Positions 8,746 to 17,120 of a DNA stretch of 64,000 bases are shown here, piece by piece (positions within the stretch are counted from its first letter, which is position 1; the number at the start of each line of letters is the position of its first letter). Location of the stretch: positions 1 through 64,000 of the forward strand of contig NZ_JAERSF010000001.1 of NCBI RefSeq assembly GCF_016735615.1. The letters are read 5' to 3'. Source of the DNA: Flavobacterium tagetis. Its GTDB lineage: Bacteria; Bacteroidota; Bacteroidia; Flavobacteriales; Flavobacteriaceae. The notes below the pieces were generated by a model that did no database searches, had not been told where the DNA came from, and saw nothing but the letters and a program-made list of their open reading frames with translations. Position numbers and translations under genes: made by a program.

Positions 8746-10092
8746 ATGACACACAAAATTTTAATTATAGACGACGAAGAAAAACTAAGAAATCTGCTCG
8801 CGCGAATTATAAAATCGGAAGGATTTGAAGTTTTTGAAGCCAAAGATTTAAAATCTGGTTTTAAAAAATTGGAACAAACCGAAATTGATGTCGTTTTGTG
8901 CGATGTAAAACTTCCTGACGGAAACGGTGTTGAGTTTCTTCAAAACATAAAAAACAGTTTTCCTCTAACAGAAGTAATTCTGCTAACTGCTTTTGGAAAT
9001 ATTCCCGATGGAGTTCAGGCAATGAAAAATGGTGCTTTCGATTATATTGTAAAAGGCGACGATAACGATAAAATTATTCCGCTTCTCTATAAAGCGGTCG
9101 AAAAAGTACATTTGCAGAAAAAAGTTCAACAGTTAGAAAAACGCATTAATGATAAATATTCTTTCAATACCATTATTGGAAAATCGAAAGGAATAGAACA
9201 AGTCATTGATCTTGCACAAAAAGTAGCCAAAACCGATTCGACTGTTTTACTTATGGGAGAAACCGGAACCGGAAAAGAAGTTTTTGCACAGGCGATTCAT
9301 GAAAACAGCAATCGTGCAGGAAAATCTTTTGTGGCTTTGAACTGCAGTACTTTTACAAAAGAAATTTTAGAAAGCGAACTTTTCGGTCATAAACAAGGCG
9401 CATTTACAGGAGCTGTAAAAGATAAAAAAGGTTTTATTGAAGAAGCAAATGACGGAACTTTGTTTCTGGATGAAATTGGTGAAATGCCAATTGATCTTCA
9501 AGCAAAATTATTGCGTGTTTTAGAAACTTCCGAATATATTCCCGTTGGAGACACGACTCCAAAAAAATCAAATTTCAGATTAATTGCTGCTACAAATCGT
9601 GATTTAAAAACAGAAAGTGATGAACATCGTTTCCGTTCTGATTTGTATTTCCGTTTGAATATTTTCGAAATTAAATTGCCTTCTTTGCGAGAAAGAATTA
9701 AAGATATTCCGCTTTTGGCTAATTATTACGTGAAGCAATTTTCAGAAAAAACGAATAAAAAAGCACTACAAATTGCGGATGACTTTTTACAGAAATTAGA
9801 GAATTATTCCTGGCCTGGGAATATCCGTGAACTTAAAAACGTCATCGAGAGATCGGTTATTTTGAGCAATGGAGATATTTTGACTTCAGATGTTCTTCCT
9901 TATGAAATGCAGCATCAAGCTGAAAATAATTCGAAACCAATGTCTGCTTTCTCCATGCAAAGTGTTGAGAAACTCCATATTCAAAAGGTTTTAAATTACA
10001 CGAAAGGAAATAAGGCTGAAACCGCGAGATTATTGGAAATTGGGATCGCGACTTTGTATAGAAAGTTGGAAGAATACAATATTCAGCTGTAG
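8746..10092 (+). CDS. Sigma-54-dependent NtrC-family response regulator of the kdp locus
   Basis: The 448-residue protein has a receiver domain (residues 1-120, phospho-acceptor D53 in LCDVKLPDG), an AAA+ domain with Walker A GETGTGKE and the sigma-54 contact loop GAFTGA, and a Fis-type HTH at the end (KAETARLLEIGIATLYRKL). It would activate sigma-54 promoters when phosphorylated. It is encoded 203 bases upstream of the kdp genes, in the place of the usual OmpR-type KdpE. The partner kinase is probably the one at 18331, which ends the same locus. A terminator at 10135-10178 separates it from the kdp genes, so it is a separate transcript. Confidence 0.92.
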   Translation: MTHKILIIDDEEKLRNLLARIIKSEGFEVFEAKDLKSGFKKLEQTEIDVVLCDVKLPDGNGVEFLQNIKNSFPLTEVILLTAFGNIPDGVQAMKNGAFDYIVKGDDNDKIIPLLYKAVEKVHLQKKVQQLEKRINDKYSFNTIIGKSKGIEQVIDLAQKVAKTDSTVLLMGETGTGKEVFAQAIHENSNRAGKSFVALNCSTFTKEILESELFGHKQGAFTGAVKDKKGFIEEANDGTLFLDEIGEMPIDLQAKLLRVLETSEYIPVGDTTPKKSNFRLIAATNRDLKTESDEHRFRSDLYFRLNIFEIKLPSLRERIKDIPLLANYYVKQFSEKTNKKALQIADDFLQKLENYSWPGNIRELKNVIERSVILSNGDILTSDVLPYEMQHQAENNSKPMSAFSMQSVEKLHIQKVLNYTKGNKAETARLLEIGIATLYRKLEEYNIQL

Positions 10093-10134
10093 TCCTGCAA
10101 GGTTTTCATAAAACCATCCAAGAATCAGAACAAA

Positions 10135-10178
10135 CCTATCATTTCAATAAAAGCTTATCATTTTGATAGGCTTTTTTT
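10135..10178 (+). terminator. Intrinsic terminator after the NtrC-type regulator
   Basis: CCTATCA and TGATAGG form the base of an imperfect hairpin (10135-10170) that continues inward, followed by CTTTTTTT. It lies 43 bases after the stop codon of the response regulator and isolates it from the kdp operon. Confidence 0.75.
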
Positions 10179-10295
10179 ATGCCTAATTTTTGGCACAAAA
10201 CTACATTCCTTTTATTTACAACACTTTAAACTCAACTTGACTTTTTCGGAACATCTTTTGGCATAAAGAGGAAGAACATTAAAAATTCATTCCAA

Positions 10296-10577
10296 ATGAA
10301 AAATCAAGTAACCTCAATCTACAAACAAGCCGAACGGTTTGCTGAGATAACCAAAAAATCTATTATTTCTGGAAATATCGTTCGTGCTAAAAAATGCTTA
10401 GCCCTTGCCGAACGGTTATTTATAAGCGGAAGCATCGAAACCAAAAATGCCATTTCTAACGTGTACGTTTTTTCAGTTTCATCTTTTATGGAAATGCGTC
10501 ACTGCAATATTTCTCATCTTTTTCCACAGACACTTAAAGCAGAATATATCAAACAGGTTAATGCTTCGGGAGTCTAA
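10296..10577 (+). CDS. Small conserved-looking protein upstream of kdpF
   Basis: This 93-residue soluble protein matches no family I can name with certainty. It has a helical character, with a KKCLALAERLF segment (about residues 36-46) and a C-terminal segment rich in His and Phe. It has no signal peptide or membrane segment. It is the first gene of the kdp group, between the regulator and kdpF, and all following genes run in the same direction. A role in kdp control or assembly is suggested by position only. Its codon use looks like that of its neighbours, so it is probably a real gene. Confidence 0.7.
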   Translation: MKNQVTSIYKQAERFAEITKKSIISGNIVRAKKCLALAERLFISGSIETKNAISNVYVFSVSSFMEMRHCNISHLFPQTLKAEYIKQVNASGV

Positions 10578-10579
10578 TG

Positions 10580-10636
10580 TCAATGTTGTATGTGAAAAGT
10601 AAGATGTACTTATCATTTTTCACATACAACATTTGA
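10580..10636. repeat. TGTGAAA-type palindromic repeat in the kdp locus, copy 1
   Basis: TGTTGTATGTGAAAA and its complement TTTTCACATACAACA form a long, nearly perfect hairpin directly after the 93-residue protein. The following bases (10637-10660) continue with the TCACATTTTACATTTTACA motif shared by the other spacers at 10848, 14935, 17033 and 18241. It is non-coding. Confidence 0.75.
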
Positions 10637-10680
10637 CTTCTCACATTTTACATTTTACAAATCTAAATTCTAAAATAATC

Positions 10681-10764
10681 ATGGTCACAATCCTCCTTCT
10701 CGCTTTAGCAGTTTTACTGTTTGCGATTTGTTTTCTGTCAGTTGAATTCTTTGAAAAAATCTAA
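10681..10764 (+). CDS. 27-residue hydrophobic peptide upstream of kdpF
   Basis: An ATG-started frame of 27 codons encodes a single membrane helix (MVTILLLALAVLLFAICFLS) ending VEFFEKI. It ends three bases before kdpF. It resembles a KdpF-like single-span peptide but differs in sequence from the adjacent KdpF. Two possibilities are a second small subunit of the Kdp complex or a small membrane regulator. Evidence is limited to the intact frame, a strongly hydrophobic core and tight packing in the operon. Confidence 0.55.
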   Translation: MVTILLLALAVLLFAICFLSVEFFEKI

Positions 10765-10767
10765 ATC

Positions 10768-10845
10768 ATGACTGCACTATTTATTGTTTCAATCGCCGTT
10801 TTCCTGTATTTGATTTATGTATTAATCAAACCCGAAAAATTTTAA
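10768..10845 (+). CDS. kdpF: KdpF, small stabilising subunit of the potassium-transporting ATPase
   Basis: The 25-residue peptide is one membrane span followed by LIYVLIKPEKF, the typical end of KdpF (YLxYALLRPEKF-like in other bacteria). KdpF stabilises the KdpABC complex in the inner membrane. The gene follows the 27-residue peptide by three bases and precedes kdpA with a repeat-filled spacer. It is too short for most gene finders. Confidence 0.85.
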   Translation: MTALFIVSIAVFLYLIYVLIKPEKF

Positions 10846-10847
10846 TA

Positions 10848-10946
10848 ATTGTGAAATGTCAAAAGTGAAATGTTAGATGTCTTTCATTTTAAATCACATC
10901 TCACTTTTCACAACTTCACATTTCACTTTTTACAATCAACAACTCA
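10848..10946. repeat. TGTGAAATG-type palindromic repeat, copy 2 (kdpF-kdpA spacer)
   Basis: The whole spacer is made of GTGAAATGT/AAAAGTGAAATGTTAGATG units followed by their complements (ACATCTCACTTTTCACAA, ACATTTCACTTTTTACAA). It can fold into one long hairpin between kdpF and the kdpA start at 10954. It is related to the copies at 14935, 17033 and 18241. Confidence 0.75.
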
Positions 10947-10953
10947 CAATATT

Positions 10954-12675
10954 ATGAACACAGAATTATTAGGCGTCATAGGTATTTTTATCCTTACCAT
11001 TATTTTAGCTATTCCGGTAGGGAAATATATTGCTAAAGTTTTCTTGGGAAATAAAACACTTCTTGACCCAATTTTCAATCCGCTTGAAAAATTTATTTTT
11101 AAAATCAGCGGTATCAATCCAGCTGAAGAAATGAACTGGAAACAGCACTTAAAAGCACTTTTAAGCATCAATATGGTTTGGTTTTTTCTTTGCTTTTTTG
11201 TTCTGCTTTTTCAGGGTTCTTTACCACTAAATCCAGATAATAATCCATCGATGTCGCCTGATTTGGCATTTAACACCACTATTTCATTTGTTGTTAACTG
11301 TAACTTACAGCATTATTCTGGCGAAAGTGGGGTTTCGTATCTATCGCAAATGATATTGATGTTTTTGCAATTCGTTTCGGCTGGTGTCGGAATCGCTGCT
11401 GCTGCAATGGTTTTTACTGCAATGAAAGAAAGAACTACAGATAAACTGGGGAATTTCTATAATTATTTCGTAAAAAGCTGTACTCGCATTTTATTACCGC
11501 TTTCAGCAATCGTCGCTATAGTTCTAGTTTTCAGCGGAACTCCAATGACTTTTGAAGGAAAAGACGCTATTACAACTTTGCAAGGTGATCAGGTTGAGGT
11601 TTCTCGCGGACCAGCTGCTGCTTTTATTGCCATTAAACATATAGGTACAAACGGCGGTGGATTCTTCGGAGCTAACTCTGCTCATCCTTTAGAAAATCCT
11701 ACTTATTTTACTAATGCCGTTGAACTTTGGGCACAAATGATTGTTCCCTTTGCGATGATTTTTGCACTTGGATTCTTCCTTAATAAACGAAAATTCGCTT
11801 ACATCATTTTTGGTGTTATGACCGTTGGATTTTTACTTCTTGTAATTCCGACAATCTCAAGCGAAATCAACGGAAATCCCGCTATTGCAAAAATGGGAAT
11901 TGCACAGACAACGGGAGCTATGGAAGGCAAAGAAGTTCGGTTCGGACCAGCTATTTCAGGTTTCTGGAGTATTGCTACAACAGTGATTTCTACAGGATCT
12001 GTAAATAGTATGCACGATAGCGCAATGCCAGTTTCTGGCGCTATGCAATTATTATCTATGATGGTCAATGCCTTTTATGGCGGATGCGGTGTTGGTATTT
12101 TGAACTACTACATTTTCATTATTCTGGCTGTATTTATCTCCGGATTAATGGTTGGTCGAACTCCAGAATTTTTAGGTAAGAAAATCGAAGCGCGAGAAGT
12201 TAAAATTGCCGCTTTTATTGCCATTCTTCATCCTTTATTGATTTTAGCAGGAACAGCTTTGGCTTCTTATTTTGCTGCAAATGATACTGCGATGGGATAC
12301 TGGTTCAGCGGAAATGCCACAGGCTGGTTAAATAATCCAGGAAATCACGGATTCTCAGAAATGTTATACGAATACACGTCAAGCGCTGCCAACAATGGTT
12401 CTGGTTTTGAAGGATTGGGAGATAATAATCCGTTTTGGAATATCACTACAGGAATTGTATTACTTCTAAGCCGTTTCATTCCGATTATTGGTCCATTAGC
12501 AATTGCAGGCTTACTAGCAGGTAAAAAATACATTCCGGAGAGTGCAGGAACTTTAAAGACTGATACATCAATTTTTGGAATCATGACTTTTGCCGTAATC
12601 GCAATTATCGCTGCTTTATCTTTCTTTCCAGCCTTGGCTTTAGGTCCATTAGCAGAATACTTTACACTAAAATAA
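10954..12675 (+). CDS. kdpA: Potassium-transporting ATPase subunit KdpA
   Basis: The 573-residue membrane protein is the potassium-selective channel-like subunit of the Kdp P-type ATPase. Hydrophobic segments fill the whole length (about ten spans), and conserved stretches such as NTTISFVVNCNLQHYSGE, the GTNGGGFFGANSAHP selectivity-filter loop and the MMVNAFYGGCGVG loop match KdpA. The start is ATG 10954 (MNTELLGVIG); the upstream 28 codons of the open frame lie in a repeat and were rejected. It is followed by kdpB after an inverted-repeat spacer. High-affinity K+ uptake is expected under low external potassium. Confidence 0.96.
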   Translation: MNTELLGVIGIFILTIILAIPVGKYIAKVFLGNKTLLDPIFNPLEKFIFKISGINPAEEMNWKQHLKALLSINMVWFFLCFFVLLFQGSLPLNPDNNPSMSPDLAFNTTISFVVNCNLQHYSGESGVSYLSQMILMFLQFVSAGVGIAAAAMVFTAMKERTTDKLGNFYNYFVKSCTRILLPLSAIVAIVLVFSGTPMTFEGKDAITTLQGDQVEVSRGPAAAFIAIKHIGTNGGGFFGANSAHPLENPTYFTNAVELWAQMIVPFAMIFALGFFLNKRKFAYIIFGVMTVGFLLLVIPTISSEINGNPAIAKMGIAQTTGAMEGKEVRFGPAISGFWSIATTVISTGSVNSMHDSAMPVSGAMQLLSMMVNAFYGGCGVGILNYYIFIILAVFISGLMVGRTPEFLGKKIEAREVKIAAFIAILHPLLILAGTALASYFAANDTAMGYWFSGNATGWLNNPGNHGFSEMLYEYTSSAANNGSGFEGLGDNNPFWNITTGIVLLLSRFIPIIGPLAIAGLLAGKKYIPESAGTLKTDTSIFGIMTFAVIAIIAALSFFPALALGPLAEYFTLK

Positions 12676-12704
12676 TAACTCATTTTTCAATGCTTAAATT
12701 ATTT

Positions 12705-12846
12705 TAAACACATAGAAACATAGATTTTTTCTTTTCTAAAAGAGATGAATAAAAAGAAACTAGTTTCTAACACATAGCTATCTATGTGTATTAATGCAAG
12801 TGAAACGCCTTTTCCTCAAAATAAAAATCTATGTTTCTATGTGTTT
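12705..12846. repeat. Long inverted-repeat element, AACACATAG family, copy 2 (kdpA-kdpB spacer)
   Basis: This is a reverse-orientation copy of the element at 7211-7350. The ends are AAACACATAGAAACATAGA and its complement; the inner blocks TTAGAAAC..CTATGTG and GCAAGTGAAACGCC match on the opposite strand. It fills almost the whole gap between kdpA and kdpB. Confidence 0.82.
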
Positions 12847-12876
12847 AGAAAAAAAGTCAACTAAAAATATAAAGAA

Positions 12877-14934
12877 ATGACTAATAATAAATCCACATCA
12901 TTGTTTGAAAGTAAGCAGGTAAAAGAAGCTTTATTGCAATCTTTTGTGAAGCTGAATCCGAAAATGATGATAAAAAATCCGGTAATGTTTACCGTAGAAA
13001 TCGGAACTGCTATTATGTTTGCCGTTTGCATTTCGATCTTAATGGGCGCAAACGATCAGGGAAGTTTTATCTATAATTTGATTGTTTTCCTAATATTACT
13101 GGCAACACTTTTATTTGCCAATTTCGCTGAAGCCATTGCTGAAGCACGCGGAAAAGCACAAGCCGACAGTTTAAGAAAAACCCGTGAAGAAACTCCTGCC
13201 AGACAGATTTTGCCAAATGGAGAAATCAAAAATGTAAGTTCTTCAACATTAAAAAAAGACGATATTTTCATTTGTGAAGCGGGTGATTTAATTGCTGCTG
13301 ACGGAGAAATTATTGAAGGTCTAGCAACAATTGACGAAAGCGCCATTACAGGAGAAAGTGCTCCTGTAATTCGCGAAGCTGGTGGAGATAAATCTTCGGT
13401 TACAGGAGGAACAAAAGTGCTGTCTGATAAAATTAAAGTAAAAGTAACTTCTGAGCCTGGCGAAAGCTTTTTGGATAAAATGATTGCTTTGGTTGAAGGT
13501 GCAAGCCGCCAGAAAACGCCAAATGAAATTGCTTTGACAATTCTGTTAGCCGCATTTACTTTAATCTTCGTGATTGTGTGCGTTACGCTAAAACCGTTTG
13601 CCGACTATGCTAACGCACCCATCACGATCGCGGCTTTCATTGCTTTGTTCGTTTGTTTGATTCCAACTACAATTGGAGGTTTACTTTCTGCGATTGGTAT
13701 TGCAGGAATGGATAGAGCTTTACGTGCTAACGTAATTACAAAATCTGGTAAAGCGGTTGAAACTGCCGGAGATATTGATGTACTGCTTTTGGATAAAACC
13801 GGAACGATTACAATTGGAAACCGAAAAGCAACCAATTTTTATCCAACAAAAGGAATTTCTTTTGATGATTTTGTGAAATCGGCTGTTTTAAGTTCACTTG
13901 CCGATGATACTCCTGAAGGAAAAAGTATTTTGGAGCTAAGTGAAATGATCGATGTGAAAAGTGAAACAAAAGCAAGTTTCTTAAAAACTACTTCTGATAT
14001 TTCACACACTATAAAATTTACTGCTGAAACTAGAACTTCTGGAATCGTATTGAAAGACGGAACTAATATTCGAAAAGGTGCTCAAGACGCAGCAAAAAAC
14101 ATTGCGCAACAAGCCGGAAATTCTTTCCCTGAAGATACAGCACAACAAGTAATTTCTATTTCTTCTAATGGAGGAACACCATTAGTTGTAATCAAAAACA
14201 ATGAAATTCAGGGTGTTATTGAACTCCAGGATATTATTAAAACCGGAATGAAAGAACGTTTTGAGCGCTTGCGCCGAATGGGAATTAAAACAGTTATGGT
14301 TACAGGAGATAATCCCCTGACAGCTAAGTTTATTGCTGAGAAAGCTGGTGTAGATGATTTTATTGCTGAAGCAAAACCAGAAGATAAAATGAATTATATC
14401 CGAAAAGAGCAAGCCGAAGGACGCCTAGTTGCCATGATGGGTGACGGAACAAACGACGCTCCTGCCCTTGCTCAAGCCAATGTTGGTGTTGCCATGAATA
14501 GTGGAACGCAAGCAGCTAAAGAAGCTGGAAATATGGTCGATCTTGATAATGACCCAACGAAACTAATTGAAATTGTAGAAATTGGAAAACAGCTTTTAAT
14601 GACTCGAGGAACGTTGACGACTTTCTCAATCGCCAATGACGTTGCTAAATATTTTGCTATCGTCCCTGCGTTGTTTATTACTGCAATTCCAGCACTTCAA
14701 GGTTTAAATATTATGCATCTGCACAGTCCTGAAAGTGCGATTTTATCGGCTGTGATTTTCAATGCGATTATCATTCCGATCTTGATTCCGCTTGCGCTGA
14801 AAGGTGTTGATTACCGACCAATTGGAGCAAGTGCAATCCTTAAAAGAAACCTTTTGATTTATGGTCTTGGCGGATTGATTGTTCCTTTTATTGGAATCAA
14901 AGTAATTGATTTGATCGTAACTCTATTTATGTAG
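12877..14934 (+). CDS. kdpB: Potassium-transporting ATPase ATP-binding subunit KdpB
   Basis: The 685-residue P-type ATPase subunit hydrolyses ATP to drive K+ uptake. It carries the phosphorylation motif LLDKTGTIT with D306, the actuator motif [18 protein letters not shown] and the hinge motif [10 protein letters not shown]; membrane segments occur near residues 35-80, 215-275 and 575-685. Length and motif spacing are those of KdpB. It lies between kdpA and kdpC in the standard order. Confidence 0.97.
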   Translation: MTNNKSTSLFESKQVKEALLQSFVKLNPKMMIKNPVMFTVEIGTAIMFAVCISILMGANDQGSFIYNLIVFLILLATLLFANFAEAIAEARGKAQADSLRKTREETPARQILPNGEIKNVSSSTLKKDDIFICEAGDLIAADGEIIEGLATIDESAITGESAPVIREAGGDKSSVTGGTKVLSDKIKVKVTSEPGESFLDKMIALVEGASRQKTPNEIALTILLAAFTLIFVIVCVTLKPFADYANAPITIAAFIALFVCLIPTTIGGLLSAIGIAGMDRALRANVITKSGKAVETAGDIDVLLLDKTGTITIGNRKATNFYPTKGISFDDFVKSAVLSSLADDTPEGKSILELSEMIDVKSETKASFLKTTSDISHTIKFTAETRTSGIVLKDGTNIRKGAQDAAKNIAQQAGNSFPEDTAQQVISISSNGGTPLVVIKNNEIQGVIELQDIIKTGMKERFERLRRMGIKTVMVTGDNPLTAKFIAEKAGVDDFIAEAKPEDKMNYIRKEQAEGRLVAMMGDGTNDAPALAQANVGVAMNSGTQAAKEAGNMVDLDNDPTKLIEIVEIGKQLLMTRGTLTTFSIANDVAKYFAIVPALFITAIPALQGLNIMHLHSPESAILSAVIFNAIIIPILIPLALKGVDYRPIGASAILKRNLLIYGLGGLIVPFIGIKVIDLIVTLFM

Positions 14935-15026
14935 TGAAATGTGATTTGTAAAATGTGAAATGATGAAAAATCTACATTTTACTTTTAACAATTTACAAAT
15001 CACTTTTTACATCTAACATTTTACAA
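14935..15026. repeat. TGTAAAATGTGAAATG-type palindromic repeat, copy 3 (kdpB-kdpC spacer)
   Basis: GATTTGTAAAATGTGAAATG is followed by CTACATTTTACTTTTAAC and further complementary units up to 15026, just before kdpC. It overlaps the last base of kdpB's stop region. Same family as the copies at 10848, 17033 and 18241. Confidence 0.75.
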
Positions 15027-15036
15027 TACAAAAAAA

Positions 15037-15588
15037 ATGAAAAATCTATTTTCTATAATAAAACTTACTGCGGTTACTTTAATCTTGTTCGCAGTTATTT
15101 ATCCTCTTGCGATTTATGGAATCGCACAAATTGCTCCAAATCAAGGAAAAGGAGAAACGATTTCGGTTAACGGAAAAGTGGTTGGTTACCAAAAAATTGG
15201 TCAGAAATTCGATAAGTCGAATTATTTCTGGGGAAGACCTTCGGCTGTTGATTATAACGCGGCGGGAAGTGCAGGAAGTAACAAAGGTCCAAGCAATGCT
15301 GAATATTTGGCTTTGGTTCAAAAAAGAATTGATACACTTTTATTAGTTCATCCTTATTTGAAAAAATCTGAAATTCCTGCTGATATGATTACGGCTTCAG
15401 GAAGTGGTCTAGATCCAAATATTTCTCCACAAGGTGCTTTGATTCAGGTAAAACGAATTGCTAAAGAGCGACATTTAGCTGAAACGAAAGTAAAAGCTTT
15501 GGTTGAATCTAAAATTAATACTGCTGTTGTTGGTCCTGAAACGGTTAATGTTTTGGAATTGAATGTGGCTTTGGATGCGCTTCGCTAA
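15037..15588 (+). CDS. kdpC: Potassium-transporting ATPase subunit KdpC
   Basis: The 183-residue protein has one N-terminal membrane helix (about residues 9-31) and an external domain with the KdpC-specific blocks FWGRPSAVDYN, GSAGSNKGPSN, ASGSGLDPNISP and the final VNVLELNVALD. KdpC stabilises and increases the nucleotide affinity of the KdpFABC complex. It closes the structural gene order F-A-B-C. The next gene is 361 bases away across several repeat elements. Confidence 0.96.
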   Translation: MKNLFSIIKLTAVTLILFAVIYPLAIYGIAQIAPNQGKGETISVNGKVVGYQKIGQKFDKSNYFWGRPSAVDYNAAGSAGSNKGPSNAEYLALVQKRIDTLLLVHPYLKKSEIPADMITASGSGLDPNISPQGALIQVKRIAKERHLAETKVKALVESKINTAVVGPETVNVLELNVALDALR

Positions 15589-15638
15589 GATGTTAAAGTT
15601 CTAAGATACTGAGATTCTAAGTTTTTCTATGCGCATTC

Positions 15639-15742
15639 TTGTCATTTCGACGTAAGGAGAAATCACACTCGTAATTCGACAAAGATTGGCGATTAACTGT
15701 GCGGAGTTTCTAGTGTGATTTCTCCTTCGTCGAAATGACAAA
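15639..15742. repeat. Dispersed inverted repeat, TTGTCATTTCGACG family
   Basis: TTGTCATTTCGACG and AGGAGAAATCACACT at the left are mirrored by AGTGTGATTTCTCCT and CGTCGAAATGACAA at the right, with about 45 bases between. It is a non-coding hairpin element between kdpC and the porin gene. It belongs to a different family from the two neighbouring repeats. Confidence 0.78.
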
Positions 15743-15778
15743 CTAAACGATAAAAACTAATCTTTAAAAATAAATACC

Positions 15779-15807
15779 TACAAGGTTTTAGAAACCTTGC
15801 AGGAAAC
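15779..15807. repeat. Short palindrome ACAAGGTTTTAGAAACCTTGCAGG
   Basis: A short hairpin (CAAGGTTT and AAACCTTG) lies between two larger repeats in the kdpC-porin gap. It is like the GACAGGTTTT palindrome at 656-686. It may terminate kdpFABC transcription, although no long T run follows. Confidence 0.5.
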
Positions 15808-15834
15808 GAAAACGCCTTTTTACCCCAAATGCCC

Positions 15835-15905
15835 TAGCCCCGATAGTAGTGGAAATCCTTTTGTGCCGGGGTTCGGCACAAAAGATTGGAACGGATAGCG
15901 GGATT
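15835..15905. repeat. Dispersed palindromic repeat, AGCCCCGATAG family, copy 2
   Basis: This copy has the same order of blocks as 457-529: AGCCCCGATAGTAGTGG, inner hairpin TTTTGTGCCGG/CCGGCACAAAA-like, then GGATAGCGGGATTAG. It lies 45 bases before the porin gene. Confidence 0.8.
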
Positions 15906-15949
15906 AGCTCCTAAAAAAATCTACTAATAAATAATAGAATACCACAAAA

Positions 15950-17029
15950 ATGAAAAAAATAATACTTACTGCTTTAATCGCTTTTGGTTACAGCAATTTA
16001 CAAGCACAAGAAGAATCTAAAAGTCCATTCACATTTTCAGGATATGTTGACGCTTATTACAGTTATGATTTCGGGAAACCGGAAAATCATACTCGGCCAA
16101 ACTTTTTTTACAGTTACAATAAAAGCAACGAGGTAAACCTGAATTTAGGAATGGCGAAAGTGAATTATTCGAAAGAAAATATTCGAGGGAATTTTGCCTT
16201 AATGGCGGGAACTTATGCCGAATATAATATGTCTGCCGAGCAAGGTTTGTTGAAAAATGTTTACGAGGCGAATGTTGGTATAAAGATTTCGAAAAACCAT
16301 AATTTATGGGTTGATGCAGGAATTATGCCTTCGCATATTGGTTTTGAAAGTGCGATTGGAAAAGACTGTCAAACTTTAACCCGAAGCATTTTGGCCGAGA
16401 ATTCGCCTTATTATGAAGCAGGAGTGAAAATTGGTTATACTTCTGATTCTGGAAAATGGTATTTAGCAGCCATGTATTTGAATGGCTGGCAGAGAATTCA
16501 GAAAATCGATGGAAATCAAACGCCTGCTTTTGGAACACAAGTTACGTACAAACCATCTGATCGGGTTGTTTTGAATTGGAGTACTTATGTTGGAAACGAA
16601 CAGCCTGATATTGATAAAAAGTGGCGTTACTTCAATAACTTTTATGGACAATTTAAATTAGCTGAAAAAGTGAATCTGACAACTGGATTTGATATTGGTT
16701 CTCAGCAATCGGCAAAAGGAAGCAATAAATACGACACTTGGTTTTCGCCTGTTTTGATTCTGCAATACAAACCAACTGATAGAATTCAGCTGGCAACAAG
16801 AGGAGAATATTATAGCGACGAGAAAGGCGTGATAATCTCAACTGAAACTCCAAACGGATTTAAAACTTACGGATTTTCAGCTAACTTTGATTACTTAGTT
16901 ACTGACAATGTTATGTTTAGAATTGAAGCCAGAAATCTATCAAGCAAGGATGAAATCTTTACAAATAAAGACAATCTTCCAACGGATACGAATACGTTTG
17001 TAACGACTTCTTTGGCAATTAGCTTCTAG
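15950..17029 (+). CDS. Outer-membrane beta-barrel porin (OmpL-like) in the kdp locus
   Basis: The 359-residue protein has a signal peptide (cleavage after LQAQ, residue 19). The mature part alternates polar and aromatic residues as in a beta barrel, from FTFSGYVDAYYSYDF near the start to a final FVTTSLAISF ending in phenylalanine, the usual outer-membrane assembly signal. It fits the putative beta-barrel porin-2 (BBP2/OmpL-like) family. It lies between kdpC and the kdpD-like gene in the same direction, so it is probably induced with the pump and lets K+ cross the outer membrane. That role is inferred from context. Confidence 0.82.
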   Translation: MKKIILTALIAFGYSNLQAQEESKSPFTFSGYVDAYYSYDFGKPENHTRPNFFYSYNKSNEVNLNLGMAKVNYSKENIRGNFALMAGTYAEYNMSAEQGLLKNVYEANVGIKISKNHNLWVDAGIMPSHIGFESAIGKDCQTLTRSILAENSPYYEAGVKIGYTSDSGKWYLAAMYLNGWQRIQKIDGNQTPAFGTQVTYKPSDRVVLNWSTYVGNEQPDIDKKWRYFNNFYGQFKLAEKVNLTTGFDIGSQQSAKGSNKYDTWFSPVLILQYKPTDRIQLATRGEYYSDEKGVIISTETPNGFKTYGFSANFDYLVTDNVMFRIEARNLSSKDEIFTNKDNLPTDTNTFVTTSLAISF

Positions 17030-17032
17030 CAT

Positions 17033-17115
17033 AGTGAAATGTTTTTTGTAAAATGTAAGATGTACTAAAGATTACGCAAGACATTTTACATTTTACAGAT
17101 AACATCTTACCTTAT
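17033..17115. repeat. TGTAAAATGTAAGATG-type palindromic repeat, copy 4 (porin-kdpD spacer)
   Basis: AGTGAAATGTTTTTTGTAAA and GTAAGATGTAC are followed by the complementary ACATTTTACATTTTACA and ACATCTTAC units. It fills the spacer up to the ATG of the kdpD-like gene at 17121. Same family as copies at 10848, 14935 and 18241. Confidence 0.75.
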
Positions 17116-17120
17116 AAAAC

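Noticed and set aside
10870..10953. 28-codon extension of kdpA
   Set aside because: These codons fall in the palindromic repeat of the kdpF-kdpA spacer; ATG 10954 matches the KdpA start.
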